DNA of 36,837 nucleotides from Luminiphilus sp. (GTDB lineage Bacteria; Pseudomonadota; Gammaproteobacteria; Pseudomonadales; Halieaceae): NCBI GenBank assembly GCA_016778045.1, contig JADHQG010000013.1, positions 1 through 36,837 on the forward strand. The letters are read 5' to 3'. The notes beneath the pieces are model-generated. The model ran no database searches, was not told the DNA's origin, and saw only the letters and a list, made by a program, of their open reading frames with translations. The position numbers and the translations under genes were made by a program. Shown here one piece after another: positions 8,275-16,523 of this stretch; the first letter of the stretch is position 1; every line of letters begins with the position of its first letter.

Positions 8275-9255
8275 ATGGACAACCAACCCGATCAGTTCTT
8301 CATCGACTCTGCCCGACGGACAATCTCCCTCGAACGCAGTGCGATTGATTCGTTGGAGGGTGCACTGAACAGCGAATTTGCCGAGGCCTGTCGGCATATC
8401 GTGGCGACTGTCGGACGCGTGGTCGTGACTGGGATGGGCAAGAGCGGGCATATCGCCGGGAAAATTGCCGCGACGTTGGCGAGCACTGGCACTCCTGCCT
8501 TTTTCGTTCACCCAGGCGAGGCCTCACATGGGGACATGGGCATGATTACGCGGCAGGACTGTGTTATCGCCCTCTCCCACAGCGGCAACACGCAAGAAGT
8601 TCTGACGCTGCTACCACTGATCAAACGCCTGAACATTCCACTTATCAGCATCACGGGCAACGCGGACTCAGAGCTGGGGCGGGCATCAGATGCGCACCTA
8701 TTAGCCTCTGTGGAGTCCGAGGCCTGCCCGCTCAATCTGGCACCCACCTCGAGCACAACGGCCGCGCTCGTTATGGGCGATGCACTGGCCATCGCGGTCT
8801 TGGAAGCCAAAGGCTTTACTGCCCAGGAGTTCGCTTTTTCGCACCCGGGTGGCTCACTGGGTAAACGCCTGCTGCTTCGGGTCACCGATGTCATGGTGCA
8901 TGGAGACGAAGTACCTTGCGTCGCGCACACCGCAACGCTGGCGGATGCACTCTATGAGATGACCCGTAAAGGGCTGGGCATGACTACTGTCGCCTCAGCA
9001 GAGGGTGCATTATTGGGCGTTTTTACTGACGGTGACCTGCGGCGAGCTGTCGAAGAAAATAGCGACCTGCAGACAACACCCTTGGCCGCGGTCATGACGG
9101 AGGGCGCCAGAACGGTCACTGAGGATCTACTGGCCGCCGAAGCGATGAGCCTGATGGAGCGTCACCACATCAGCTCGCTGGTCGTGGTCGACAATGCGTC
9201 GCAGATCGTTGGTGTCGTGACGTTATTGGCGTTGCTCAGGGCAGGTATTTCATGA
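8275..9255 (+). CDS. kdsD: D-arabinose 5-phosphate isomerase
   Basis: The 326-aa protein interconverts ribulose 5-phosphate and arabinose 5-phosphate, the first step to Kdo for lipopolysaccharide. It has an N-terminal SIS domain (about 35-170; TGMGKSGHIAGK, SHSGNTQEVL, and the APTSSTTAALVMGDALA segment) and two C-terminal CBS domains (about 205-262 and 270-326). This is the standard KdsD/GutQ architecture and length. The ATG at 8275 has only a weak ribosome site. The stop overlaps the kdsC start in an ATGA. Confidence 0.96.
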   Translation: MDNQPDQFFIDSARRTISLERSAIDSLEGALNSEFAEACRHIVATVGRVVVTGMGKSGHIAGKIAATLASTGTPAFFVHPGEASHGDMGMITRQDCVIALSHSGNTQEVLTLLPLIKRLNIPLISITGNADSELGRASDAHLLASVESEACPLNLAPTSSTTAALVMGDALAIAVLEAKGFTAQEFAFSHPGGSLGKRLLLRVTDVMVHGDEVPCVAHTATLADALYEMTRKGLGMTTVASAEGALLGVFTDGDLRRAVEENSDLQTTPLAAVMTEGARTVTEDLLAAEAMSLMERHHISSLVVVDNASQIVGVVTLLALLRAGIS

Positions 9256-9779
9256 CGGGTCGGGCGGCACAAAAGGCTGAATCCATCGAATTGGTCGTGT
9301 TGGATGTGGATGGCGTGATGACAGATGGCACGCTGCTATACGGCGGACCCGACGACCCAGAGATCAAGGCCTTTAATATCAAAGATGGTCTCGGCATTAA
9401 GTTGCTGCAGCAATGCAGTATCCAGGTAGCCATTATCACGGGGCGAGCTTCGCCTGCAGTGGAACGACGAGCTCAGGAACTCGGCATCACTACGCTGATC
9501 CAGAGCCGGGAGGATAAAGGGAAGGCGCTCGAAGAGCTGCTCAGCGCATTGCAGTTGCCCGCCTCAGCGTCTGCCTATATGGGCGATGATTTACCCGACT
9601 TGGGGGCGCTTCAACTCGCCGGGCTTGCGACCTGCCCCTCCAACGCGGCTGACGCGGTCAAAGCCTGTGCAGATTGGGTGGCGCCAACACCGGGCGGGCA
9701 CGGTGCGGTGCGAGCGCTATGCGACTTTATTCTGCAAGCGCAAGGTCATATACCCGATCTGTACGATAGTTTCCGATGA
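9252..9779 (+). CDS. kdsC: 3-deoxy-D-manno-octulosonate 8-phosphate phosphatase
   Basis: A 175-aa capless HAD phosphatase that removes phosphate from Kdo-8-P. HAD motif I is LDVDGVMTDG (D18 nucleophile, D20 acid/base), motif II is the ITGR segment, and motif IV is MGDDLPDL. The C-terminal GGHGAVRALCDFIL tail, which closes over the neighbouring active site in the tetramer, is present. It overlaps kdsD and lptC by ATGA junctions, indicating tight translational coupling. Confidence 0.96.
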   Translation: MTGRAAQKAESIELVVLDVDGVMTDGTLLYGGPDDPEIKAFNIKDGLGIKLLQQCSIQVAIITGRASPAVERRAQELGITTLIQSREDKGKALEELLSALQLPASASAYMGDDLPDLGALQLAGLATCPSNAADAVKACADWVAPTPGGHGAVRALCDFILQAQGHIPDLYDSFR

Positions 9780-10312
9780 AGCTCCTGATTATCGCTATTC
9801 TGGCCGCAAGTGCCGGCATCGCTCTCTGGCAATCTGCACCCCCCATGGACACCTTCTCGCCCTCGCAGGAAACGGGCGAAGTGGTGATTGCGAGTTATCT
9901 GAAAGCCGGCACACGCACATTTTTTTCCGCGGAGGGAGACAGATCTGACGTTCTTGAGATTGGCTCTGCGACGCGCTGGTCGGACAGTGACGAGGTTGCC
10001 CTCAGCGAAATTCGCTACCGTGCTAGCGGTGACAATGACATGGCATGGGACATCACTGCCTCAGCTGGCACCTTCTTTGAAGACATTAATGAACTTGTGT
10101 TGCAAAACGGGGTCACAGTCATCGAGACCAAACGACAGGCGACGATGACCACCGAAGCAATGCGGCTTTTTATGAATCAAAAACGCGCCTCTGGGCACCA
10201 GGAAGTCTTGCTGACAGGTCGCGGTAGCCGCACTACCGGATCATCGTTTGAGTTAGATCTGCAAACCAACACTGCGACACTCAAAGGCGACGTTGTAACG
10301 CAATATGAATAA
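9776..10312 (+). CDS. lptC: LPS export protein LptC (inner-membrane bitopic component)
   Basis: A 178-aa protein with a single N-terminal membrane helix (about residues 2-18, LLIIAILAASAGIALW) and a periplasmic beta-jellyroll domain of the LptC/YrbK family. It connects the LptB2FG extractor to the periplasmic LptA bridge. Identification rests on helix-plus-jellyroll layout, length close to the E. coli protein (about 190 aa), and position between kdsC and lptA. It overlaps kdsC by 4 nt and lptA by 8 nt. Confidence 0.92.
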   Translation: MKLLIIAILAASAGIALWQSAPPMDTFSPSQETGEVVIASYLKAGTRTFFSAEGDRSDVLEIGSATRWSDSDEVALSEIRYRASGDNDMAWDITASAGTFFEDINELVLQNGVTVIETKRQATMTTEAMRLFMNQKRASGHQEVLLTGRGSRTTGSSFELDLQTNTATLKGDVVTQYE

Positions 10313-10838
10313 TTTTCTATATCGCTGCCTGTGTGGGGTTGTCGGTGTGCTGATGCTGCTGCCAGCCTCCGCACATGCGCTGGACTCTGATCGGGAGCAA
10401 CCCATCCAGATTGCTGCCGATGTGGCGATCCGCGATGAGATTGCCGGTGAGACCCGTTACGAGGGCAACGTGGTGCTCACGCAGGGCTCTCTGAAGATCA
10501 CAGCTGACGAGCTGACCATTCTTCACAGTACTGAGAATGCGGACCGGATAATCGCTACCGGGAAACCCGCCACGCTGGTGCAGCAGCCAACGCCAGATCA
10601 ACCGCCGGTCAATGCTTCAGCGCTGCGCATTGAATACGTTCGTTCTGAGGATCTCGTGCGCCTGCTCGAAGACGCCCGCATTGCTCAAAATGGGTCGACG
10701 CTGTCGGGGAATCAAATCGATTACCTAGTCAGTCAACGCACAGTGAAAGCTGCGGGTGGCGCTGATGGCCCGGGACAGGGACGAGTCGAGGTCGTGATAC
10801 CGCCTGAGAATTTGCGTGACTCCTCCTCTGATGCCTAG
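10305..10838 (+). CDS. lptA: LPS transport periplasmic bridge protein LptA
   Basis: A 177-aa exported protein. Residues 1-25 are a signal peptide with a likely cut after AHA. The OstA-like jellyroll begins at [14 protein letters not shown] and contains [21 protein letters not shown], the family hallmark. LptA polymerises head to tail between LptC and LptD to carry LPS across the periplasm. The start overlaps lptC by 8 nt and the stop overlaps lptB by 8 nt. The Pseudomonas orthologue is called LptH. Confidence 0.94.
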   Translation: MNNFLYRCLCGVVGVLMLLPASAHALDSDREQPIQIAADVAIRDEIAGETRYEGNVVLTQGSLKITADELTILHSTENADRIIATGKPATLVQQPTPDQPPVNASALRIEYVRSEDLVRLLEDARIAQNGSTLSGNQIDYLVSQRTVKAAGGADGPGQGRVEVVIPPENLRDSSSDA

Positions 10839-11559
10839 CACCCTCAGCGCTCACAACCTTGCCAAAGCGTATGCTGGTCGCCCGGTGGTGAAGGATGTCT
10901 CACTATCGGTGAGCGCAGGAGAGATTGTCGGTCTTTTGGGGCCAAATGGCGCCGGCAAAACCACCTGTTTCTACATGATTGTCGGCTTAGTGGACGCGGA
11001 TGCGGGGGATATCAGACTCGATGAACAGTCCCTGATGACTCTGCCGATGCATCGCCGGGCGCGCGCCGGGATCGGTTATTTACCTCAGGAAGCCTCCGTA
11101 TTCAGGCAACTCTCCGTGAGAGATAACCTGCTCGCTATTTTGGAGACAAGGTCCGAACTCAGCCGGGCCGAGCGACATGACACTGCCGAGGCCTTGCTGG
11201 AAGAATTCAATGTGGGGCATCTCGCGGAGTCTCTTGGGCAAGCGCTGTCTGGCGGTGAGCGTCGACGAGTAGAAATCGCCAGGGCCCTCGCCACTGAACC
11301 CACGGTGATCCTGCTGGATGAACCTTTCGCCGGCGTCGATCCGATCTCAATATCGGACATCAAAAACATTATTACCCACCTCAAAGACCGTGGCATCGGT
11401 GTATTGATTACCGACCATAATGTGCGAGAAACGCTGGATATCTGCGAGCGCGCCTACATTGTGGGTGAAGGCCACGTCATTGCCTCAGGCACCCCAGACG
11501 AGGTGCTGGCCAACGATAAAGTCCGTGAAACCTATTTGGGTGAACACTTCTCGCTATAA
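10831..11559 (+). CDS. lptB: LPS export ABC transporter ATPase LptB
   Basis: The 242-aa ATPase powers LPS extraction from the inner membrane with LptF and LptG. Visible motifs are Walker A GPNGAGKT (37-44), the Q-loop near YLPQEASVF, the LSGGE signature (139-143), Walker B VILLDEP (159-165) and the switch His196 in LITDHNVRE. The ATG at 10831 aligns with E. coli LptB (MATLTAKNLAKAY against [14 protein letters not shown]); the GTG at 10816 would add five residues. LptF and LptG are not in the window, which is usual. Confidence 0.97.
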   Translation: MPSTLSAHNLAKAYAGRPVVKDVSLSVSAGEIVGLLGPNGAGKTTCFYMIVGLVDADAGDIRLDEQSLMTLPMHRRARAGIGYLPQEASVFRQLSVRDNLLAILETRSELSRAERHDTAEALLEEFNVGHLAESLGQALSGGERRRVEIARALATEPTVILLDEPFAGVDPISISDIKNIITHLKDRGIGVLITDHNVRETLDICERAYIVGEGHVIASGTPDEVLANDKVRETYLGEHFSL

Positions 11560-11664
11560 CCTCTCGCTGCAGATATTCCGCGGCATGGCGCAGTCACTTA
11601 CCTGAGGTTTATGGAGTCGCTGAGCCGCCCAAGATCGACGGGACTCCCAGCAATGCAAATTCCT

Positions 11665-11680
11665 TGCCAATTTATTGGCA
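11665..11680. promoter_or_regulatory. Palindrome overlapping the rpoN -35 box (possible operator)
   Basis: TGCCAA (11665-11670), a TTTA spacer, and its exact reverse complement TTGGCA (11675-11680). The right arm is the proposed -35 hexamer, so a bound dimer would block polymerase. The regulator, if any, is unknown. Confidence 0.35.
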
Positions 11681-11703
11681 TCCGCTGGCCCCGGCGATAC
11701 ACT
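11675..11703 (+). promoter_or_regulatory. Sigma70-type promoter for rpoN
   Basis: TTGGCA (11675-11680, five of six to consensus), a 17-bp spacer, and TACACT (11698-11703, four of six). Transcription would begin near 11710 and leave a leader of about 22 nt containing GGAG (11714-11717) before the rpoN ATG. The rest of the 172-bp lptB-rpoN gap shows no gene and no intrinsic terminator. Confidence 0.6.
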
Positions 11704-11731
11704 GTGTGTTCGTGGAGCCACAGTCAGCAGT

Positions 11732-13132
11732 ATGAAACAGGCGCTTCAGCTCAAGTTAGGGCAACAACTCGCCCTCACACCGCAGTTGCAACAAGCAATC
11801 AAACTGCTGCAGCTCAGCACGATCGACCTGCAACAAATCATTGAAGAAACTCTTGAATCTAACGCCTTGCTAGAGCGAGAGAGCGAGGAAACAGAACAAG
11901 AAGGTCTGGATTTTGCGGAGACCGCCGCAATAGAGGACGAGTCTGAGGGACTGGCCGTTGATACGGTTTGGGAAGATGCGCTCCCCTCATCGGCGCCACC
12001 CACCCAGAGCAGTGCCATTGACTTTGATTTTTCAGAACAGGGCTCAGAGGAGGAATCTCTTCGCGAGCATCTGCTGTGGCAACTCAATCTGACGCGATTT
12101 TCTGATAGCGACCGAGTAATTGCGCTCGCTTTGATTGATGCGGTCGATGAAGACGGCAGGCTCGTTCAAACACCTGAGGAAATTCATCAGGATCTGGCGC
12201 TCGAGGAGATTGATCTCGACGAGGTCATCGCAGTACTGCACCGACTCCAACATTTCGAACCTTCGGGAGTCTTCGCGGCCGACCTCAGGGAGTGCCTTCT
12301 AATACAGCTCAGGCAACTACCCACCGATACACCCTACCGCGACATTGCCGGAGCGCTTGTCAGCCGCTATCTGCACCAGCTGCCTACCGCACCACCCCGA
12401 CAACTGGCCCGCAAACTGCGCACCTCGGTCGAGGAATTGGAATGCGCTATTCAGCTGATTCGGACCCTCGACCCTACCCCTGGCGCCTCGGTCGGCACCG
12501 ATCGAACCGAATACGTGACGCCCGATGTCTTCGTGCGGCAGTTGGACAATCGGTGGCAGGTCGAACTCAATCCTGACGTTGCGCCGAAGCTGAGAGTCAA
12601 TGATCACTATGTGAGCATGCTCAATAATGGCTCTGCGACGGATCGTGGCTATGTGAAAGAGCACCTTCAGGAAGCGCGCTGGTTTATGAAGAGCCTGCAA
12701 AGCCGCAATGAAACTCTTCTGAAAGTAGCGAGCAAAATTGTTGAGCATCAGCAGTCGTTTCTTGAAGTGGGCGAAATCGGTATGAAGCCACTGGTGCTTG
12801 CAGATATCGCAGGGGAAGTCGATCTGCACGAGTCCACCGTGTCGCGAGCAACAACCCGAAAATACATGCATACCCCAAGAGGGACGTTCGAATTGAAATA
12901 TTTCTTTTCGAGCAGAGTGTCCGGACACGAGGGTGACGATATTGCCTCCACCGCGATAAAAGCGGCCATTCGCCAGCTGATCGCAAATGAAGATGTCCGC
13001 AAGCCTCTGAGTGACGCCAAGCTATGCGCCCAACTCAAAGATCAGGGCATGACAGTGGCTCGGAGAACCATCGCAAAATATCGTGAGCAACTTGCCATCC
13101 CACCGTCGAATGAACGCAAACGTCTAAACTAG
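11732..13132 (+). CDS. rpoN: RNA polymerase sigma-54 factor
   Basis: A 466-aa sigma-54. Region I (about 1-50) is the glutamine/leucine-rich activator-responsive segment (LKLGQQLALTPQLQQAIKLLQLS). An acidic region II follows (about 50-110), then the core-binding domain. The HTH region (about 365-400, HESTVSRATTRKYMHTPRG) recognises the -12 element. The RpoN box ARRTIAKYRE (443-452) recognises -24; the canonical Val is Ile here, a conservative change. Sigma-54 requires AAA+ activators. ATG at 11732 is chosen because upstream in-frame codons lie inside the proposed promoter. It heads the rpoN-hpf-ptsN-rapZ-ptsO group. Confidence 0.97.
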   Translation: MKQALQLKLGQQLALTPQLQQAIKLLQLSTIDLQQIIEETLESNALLERESEETEQEGLDFAETAAIEDESEGLAVDTVWEDALPSSAPPTQSSAIDFDFSEQGSEEESLREHLLWQLNLTRFSDSDRVIALALIDAVDEDGRLVQTPEEIHQDLALEEIDLDEVIAVLHRLQHFEPSGVFAADLRECLLIQLRQLPTDTPYRDIAGALVSRYLHQLPTAPPRQLARKLRTSVEELECAIQLIRTLDPTPGASVGTDRTEYVTPDVFVRQLDNRWQVELNPDVAPKLRVNDHYVSMLNNGSATDRGYVKEHLQEARWFMKSLQSRNETLLKVASKIVEHQQSFLEVGEIGMKPLVLADIAGEVDLHESTVSRATTRKYMHTPRGTFELKYFFSSRVSGHEGDDIASTAIKAAIRQLIANEDVRKPLSDAKLCAQLKDQGMTVARRTIAKYREQLAIPPSNERKRLN

Positions 13133-13155
13133 AGGTTGATTGATAGGAGTATGAA

Positions 13156-13443
13156 ATGAATCTAACCATCAGCGGCCATCATATGGATGTAACGCCCGCC
13201 ATACGCCAGCATGTTGAGGGAAAACTGGAGCCCATCGAGCGCCATGGTGACCACATTACGCGAATTGAGGTCACGCTCATCGTCGAGAAAAATCTGCATA
13301 AAGCAGAGGCAAACCTACATGTCGCAGGAGCTGACTTATTTGCGTCATCAGAATCCGATGATATGTATGCCGCAATCGATGCTCTGGCTGCCAAACTGGA
13401 TCGGCAAGTCATCAAACACAAGGAAAAACACCGAGGCCATTGA
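13156..13443 (+). CDS. hpf: Ribosome hibernation promoting factor, short form
   Basis: A 95-aa HPF/YfiA-family protein with the beta-alpha-beta-beta-beta-alpha fold (MNLTISGHHMDVTPAIRQHVEGKL at the start over 24 residues, then ADLFASSESDDMYAAIDAL). The short form promotes 100S dimer formation together with RMF in stationary phase. AGGAG lies 6 nt before the ATG. It follows rpoN by 23 nt and precedes ptsN by 3 nt, the conserved order. Confidence 0.95.
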   Translation: MNLTISGHHMDVTPAIRQHVEGKLEPIERHGDHITRIEVTLIVEKNLHKAEANLHVAGADLFASSESDDMYAAIDALAAKLDRQVIKHKEKHRGH

Positions 13444-13446
13444 TCG

Positions 13447-13908
13447 ATGTCTGATCTCAGCCAACTGAAGCACGAGCGCGTGCTGGCGCTATGCAACCAA
13501 GCTCTTCAGAGTAAAAAAAGGGTGTTTGAGCGCGCAGCGGAAGCCATGTCAGCAGAATTGGATCTGGACGCCGAGTCCATCTATCGCGCCTTACTGGCCC
13601 GGGAAAAGCTCGGTAGCACAGCTGTTGGCGAGGGCGTGGCCATTCCTCATAGTCGCGATGACCACTGTGGCGACGCCGCAGGCTGCTTGATCACGCTAGA
13701 GGAGCCTATCGACTTCGCCGCTGCAGACGGCAAAGCCGTCGATATTGTTTTCGTGTTGTTGGTGCCAGCAGAAGCCACCCAGAACCACCTCAATATTCTG
13801 GCCGGGCTCGCAACAGCACTCTCAAACAGCGACATCCGCTCGACATTGCGTGACGCTAAAACGGCTGAACAAGCGAAGTGGGCGCTACTGCGTGGCCCCC
13901 AGCCATGA
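13447..13908 (+). CDS. ptsN: Nitrogen-PTS EIIA component (EIIA-Ntr)
   Basis: A 153-aa PTS EIIA type-2 domain with the phospho-acceptor His68 in GVAIPHSR. EIIA-Ntr receives phosphate from NPr and regulates potassium uptake, cell envelope and nitrogen responses instead of moving sugar. The C-terminal HLNILAGLATALSNSDIRSTL helix pair is typical. The TGA overlaps the rapZ ATG (ATGA). EI-Ntr (ptsP) is not in the window. Confidence 0.95.
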   Translation: MSDLSQLKHERVLALCNQALQSKKRVFERAAEAMSAELDLDAESIYRALLAREKLGSTAVGEGVAIPHSRDDHCGDAAGCLITLEEPIDFAAADGKAVDIVFVLLVPAEATQNHLNILAGLATALSNSDIRSTLRDAKTAEQAKWALLRGPQP

Positions 13909-14780
13909 CACCTAAACTCATCATCATCAGTGGCACCTCGGGCGCAGGAAAAAGTAGCGCTCTGCGCTTGTTAGAGGACGAGGGTTACTACTGCGTAGAC
14001 AATCTGCCACCTCGGTTATTGCCCGAGTTTTCCGAAGAAATGCTGGAGCATCCCGAATACCGAAGATTTCATGGCATCGCGGTGGGCATAGACGCCCGCA
14101 CCATTGGCATAGAACACGAGCATGAAACCGAAGCGCTTCAGCAACTATTGGCCTTGCCCGACCGACTCATCGTTTTCATTGATGCGCAACCGCATGTTCT
14201 GCTGAAACGATTTAGCGAAACACGCCGCCGACACCCGCTCGCGGGGCCGAGTAACTCTTTACCCGAGGCGATCGCTAAAGAGCGCAAGCACTTGGAATTT
14301 ATTGCAGCGCAGGCAGACTTACTGATTGATACGACGGATCTGACGCCTCGCGGCCTACGGGACATGATTACCAATAGAATCGTGGAGCAGCGTGATGGCT
14401 TATCGATCTTATTGGAATCATTCGCCTTCAAGCGCGGTGTTCCCACCGATGCGGATTTTGTGTTTGATGCTCGCGCCCTGCCCAATCCCTACTGGCGCGA
14501 AGATCTTCGCCGCCTGACGGGCTTGGATGAACCCGTCAAACACTTTTTGGATGGCGACGAACGCTGCGTCGCGTTCTATAACAAACTCGGTGCCTTTATT
14601 ACCCATGCCCTGCGCGAGTTTGATCAATCTGATCGTAGCTATGTCACGGTCGCCATCGGCTGTACAGGGGGGCAACACCGATCGGTGTACCTCGCAGAAA
14701 AGTTGTACGGCGACATGCTGCCTCAGTTTCCCGGGGCAAAAATTCTTCATCGTGATCTCCCTGAGGCGGCGGATTCATGA
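13905..14780 (+). CDS. rapZ: RapZ, RNase adapter / nucleotide-binding protein
   Basis: A 291-aa protein with Walker A GTSGAGKS (10-17), the DARTIGIEHEHET helix near residue 70, the conserved ESFAFKRGVP segment near residue 175, and the C-terminal VAIGCTGGQHRSVYLAE motif that binds GlcN6P/RNA in E. coli. In E. coli RapZ delivers GlmZ to RNase E and so controls glmS. Whether GlmY/GlmZ exist here is unknown. ATG 13905 is chosen; the frame is open 27 nt further upstream but inside ptsN. It overlaps ptsN and ptsO by 4 nt each. Confidence 0.95.
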   Translation: MTPKLIIISGTSGAGKSSALRLLEDEGYYCVDNLPPRLLPEFSEEMLEHPEYRRFHGIAVGIDARTIGIEHEHETEALQQLLALPDRLIVFIDAQPHVLLKRFSETRRRHPLAGPSNSLPEAIAKERKHLEFIAAQADLLIDTTDLTPRGLRDMITNRIVEQRDGLSILLESFAFKRGVPTDADFVFDARALPNPYWREDLRRLTGLDEPVKHFLDGDERCVAFYNKLGAFITHALREFDQSDRSYVTVAIGCTGGQHRSVYLAEKLYGDMLPQFPGAKILHRDLPEAADS

Positions 14781-15046
14781 GCATCTCCACCATCACCGTG
14801 GTGAACCCCCTTGGGTTGCACGCCAGACCCGCGGCAAAGCTGGTCGACTGTGCGGCGAGATTTACCAGCGATATCCGGCTGGTGCATGGTACTCAGGACA
14901 TTGATGCCAAAAGCATCATGTCTGTTTTGATGCTCGCTGCACCTTGTGGTGCTGAGCTGACGCTGACGGTGACCGGCCCCGACGAGACGGCAGCTACTGA
15001 GGCATTAACGGCGCTTTTTGCCAGCGGGTTTGGCGAGCTGGAATAA
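14777..15046 (+). CDS. ptsO: NPr, HPr-like phosphocarrier of the nitrogen PTS
   Basis: An 89-aa HPr-family protein with the phospho-acceptor His15 in NPLGLHARPAAKLV and the second helix region AKSIMSVLMLAAPCG. It passes phosphate from EI-Ntr to EIIA-Ntr, encoded two genes upstream. The ATG overlaps the rapZ stop. Its stop codon lies in the first copy of a 15-bp tandem repeat. The name npr is also used. Confidence 0.94.
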   Translation: MSISTITVVNPLGLHARPAAKLVDCAARFTSDIRLVHGTQDIDAKSIMSVLMLAAPCGAELTLTVTGPDETAATEALTALFASGFGELE

Positions 15047-15067
15047 GCCACACTGGAATAAGTCACA
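15038..15067 (+). repeat. 15-bp tandem duplication across the ptsO stop
   Basis: CTGGAATAAGCCACA (15038-15052) is followed directly by CTGGAATAAGTCACA (15053-15067), 14 of 15 identical. The first copy encodes the last residues and stop of ptsO; the second repeats them in the 3' non-coding part. It looks like a recent slippage or short duplication. Confidence 0.7.
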
Positions 15068-15135
15068 AAGATCACTTGGTAACTAGACCTTCACGGCCGG
15101 TGACGGATAATGGCCGCTCTAAAGGAGGCCCTGCC

Positions 15136-16482
15136 GTGAACTCACCTGTTCATCTCCCCACCAAGACAGAGCGTCTTGAGCTGGCGTTACGCTCAGGGAC
15201 TCTGGCTGACGTGGCCGGCATACTGGCAGAGATGTCTCCGGGCGATGTGGCCTACCTGATCAGCTCATCACCCCCGGATTATCGTGACTTGCTGCTAGGT
15301 CTACTGGAGCCCGATCAGGAAGTGCTGGTGGTCAACGAACTGCCAGACGATCTCCGCAACGCCACGTTAATGAATAGAGAGCCAGAAGCGCTGGCGGAAA
15401 TCGTTGAGCAACTCGATGAAGATGACGTCGCGGACATTCTCCATGAGCTCCCGGATGAGGTAACCGGGCAGGTGCTCGCCATTCTGGATGAGCAGTCCCG
15501 GCAGCGATTACAAAAAGTCCTGAGCTTCCCCGACAATGTGGCGGGCGGACTGATGAGCACCGATGTCATCACTATCCGCGCTGATCTGACGTTGGATGTG
15601 GTATTGCGCTACTTACGTCGACACTCAGAAATACCCCCCAACACCGACAACCTGATTGTCGTGAACCGCAATGATCGCTTTGTCGGTTTATTGCCACTGA
15701 GTACTGTCTTAGTTTCCGATCCAGCCGTATCGGTTCGCGAAATGATGATTACTGACCAGGATGCGATCAATGCAGAGGTACCCGCAACCGAGGTCGCGCG
15801 GCGTTTTGAGCGCAATGACTGGGTCTCGGCGCCAGTGGTCGACGACGACGGTAAACTGTTGGGCCGCATCACCATCGATGATGTGGTCGACGTTATCCGC
15901 GAAGAGGCCGATCATTCTCTCACCTCTCTCGCTCGATTGGCCGAGGAAGATACCTTTGCCACCGCGTGGCAATCAGCGCCCAGACGCGCCGTATGGCTGG
16001 GCGTGAACTTGGCTACTGCCTTGCTGGCTTCATCAGTCATTAACCTTTTTCAGGGCACGATCGAAAAAGTGGTCGCGCTGGCAGTACTGATGCCCATTGT
16101 CGCGTCGATGGGCGGCATCGCAGGCACGCAGAGCCTGACCATATTGATCCGCGCGATGGCAATGGGTCAGATCAATGACCGCAATCAACTCTGGCTGGTG
16201 GGGCGCGAATCGCTAGTGGGCCTATTGAACGGAGCACTTTGGGCCATGGTAATAGCGGCTACTGCCTCCCTTTGGTTCAACGATGCCGTGCTGGGCATCA
16301 TTATCGGTTGCGCCATGCTCATCAATCTCATTACCGCAGGCGTAGCGGGTGCAGGTCTGCCCATTGTGCTGCGCAGACTGCAGGTAGACCCGGCATTGGC
16401 GGGTGGTGTGCTGGTGACCACCATCACCGATGTCATCGGATTTCTGGCCTTTTTGGGTCTCGCGACCTTATTTTACGCCTGA
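15136..16482 (+). CDS. mgtE: Magnesium transporter MgtE
   Basis: A 448-aa protein with the MgtE order: an N-terminal superhelical domain (about 15-130; ELPDDLRNATL, DDVADILHELP), a pair of CBS domains (about 135-260), a linking plug helix, and five membrane helices (about 285-448). Mg2+ bound between the cytosolic domains closes the pore when internal Mg2+ is high. The pore-side segment reads MPIVASMGGIAGTQSL and the last helix carries the Asp in TTITDVIGFLAFLG. GTG at 15136 is chosen for the strong AAGGAGG 8 nt upstream; an in-frame TTG at 15076 has no ribosome site. No M-box riboswitch is evident in the 89-bp leader. Confidence 0.95.
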   Translation: MNSPVHLPTKTERLELALRSGTLADVAGILAEMSPGDVAYLISSSPPDYRDLLLGLLEPDQEVLVVNELPDDLRNATLMNREPEALAEIVEQLDEDDVADILHELPDEVTGQVLAILDEQSRQRLQKVLSFPDNVAGGLMSTDVITIRADLTLDVVLRYLRRHSEIPPNTDNLIVVNRNDRFVGLLPLSTVLVSDPAVSVREMMITDQDAINAEVPATEVARRFERNDWVSAPVVDDDGKLLGRITIDDVVDVIREEADHSLTSLARLAEEDTFATAWQSAPRRAVWLGVNLATALLASSVINLFQGTIEKVVALAVLMPIVASMGGIAGTQSLTILIRAMAMGQINDRNQLWLVGRESLVGLLNGALWAMVIAATASLWFNDAVLGIIIGCAMLINLITAGVAGAGLPIVLRRLQVDPALAGGVLVTTITDVIGFLAFLGLATLFYA

Positions 16483-16523
16483 GCTTTTCATGTCCGAATT
16501 TTTCCACCGAGTGATGAACGCCC

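Noticed and set aside
11675-11731. TTG 11675 as an earlier rpoN start
   Set aside because: The TTG is the proposed -35 hexamer and the added 19 residues do not resemble the conserved sigma-54 N-terminus.
12317-12928. A 203-codon open frame opposite rpoN
   Set aside because: Antisense to conserved sigma-54 sequence, with no ribosome site or family resemblance.
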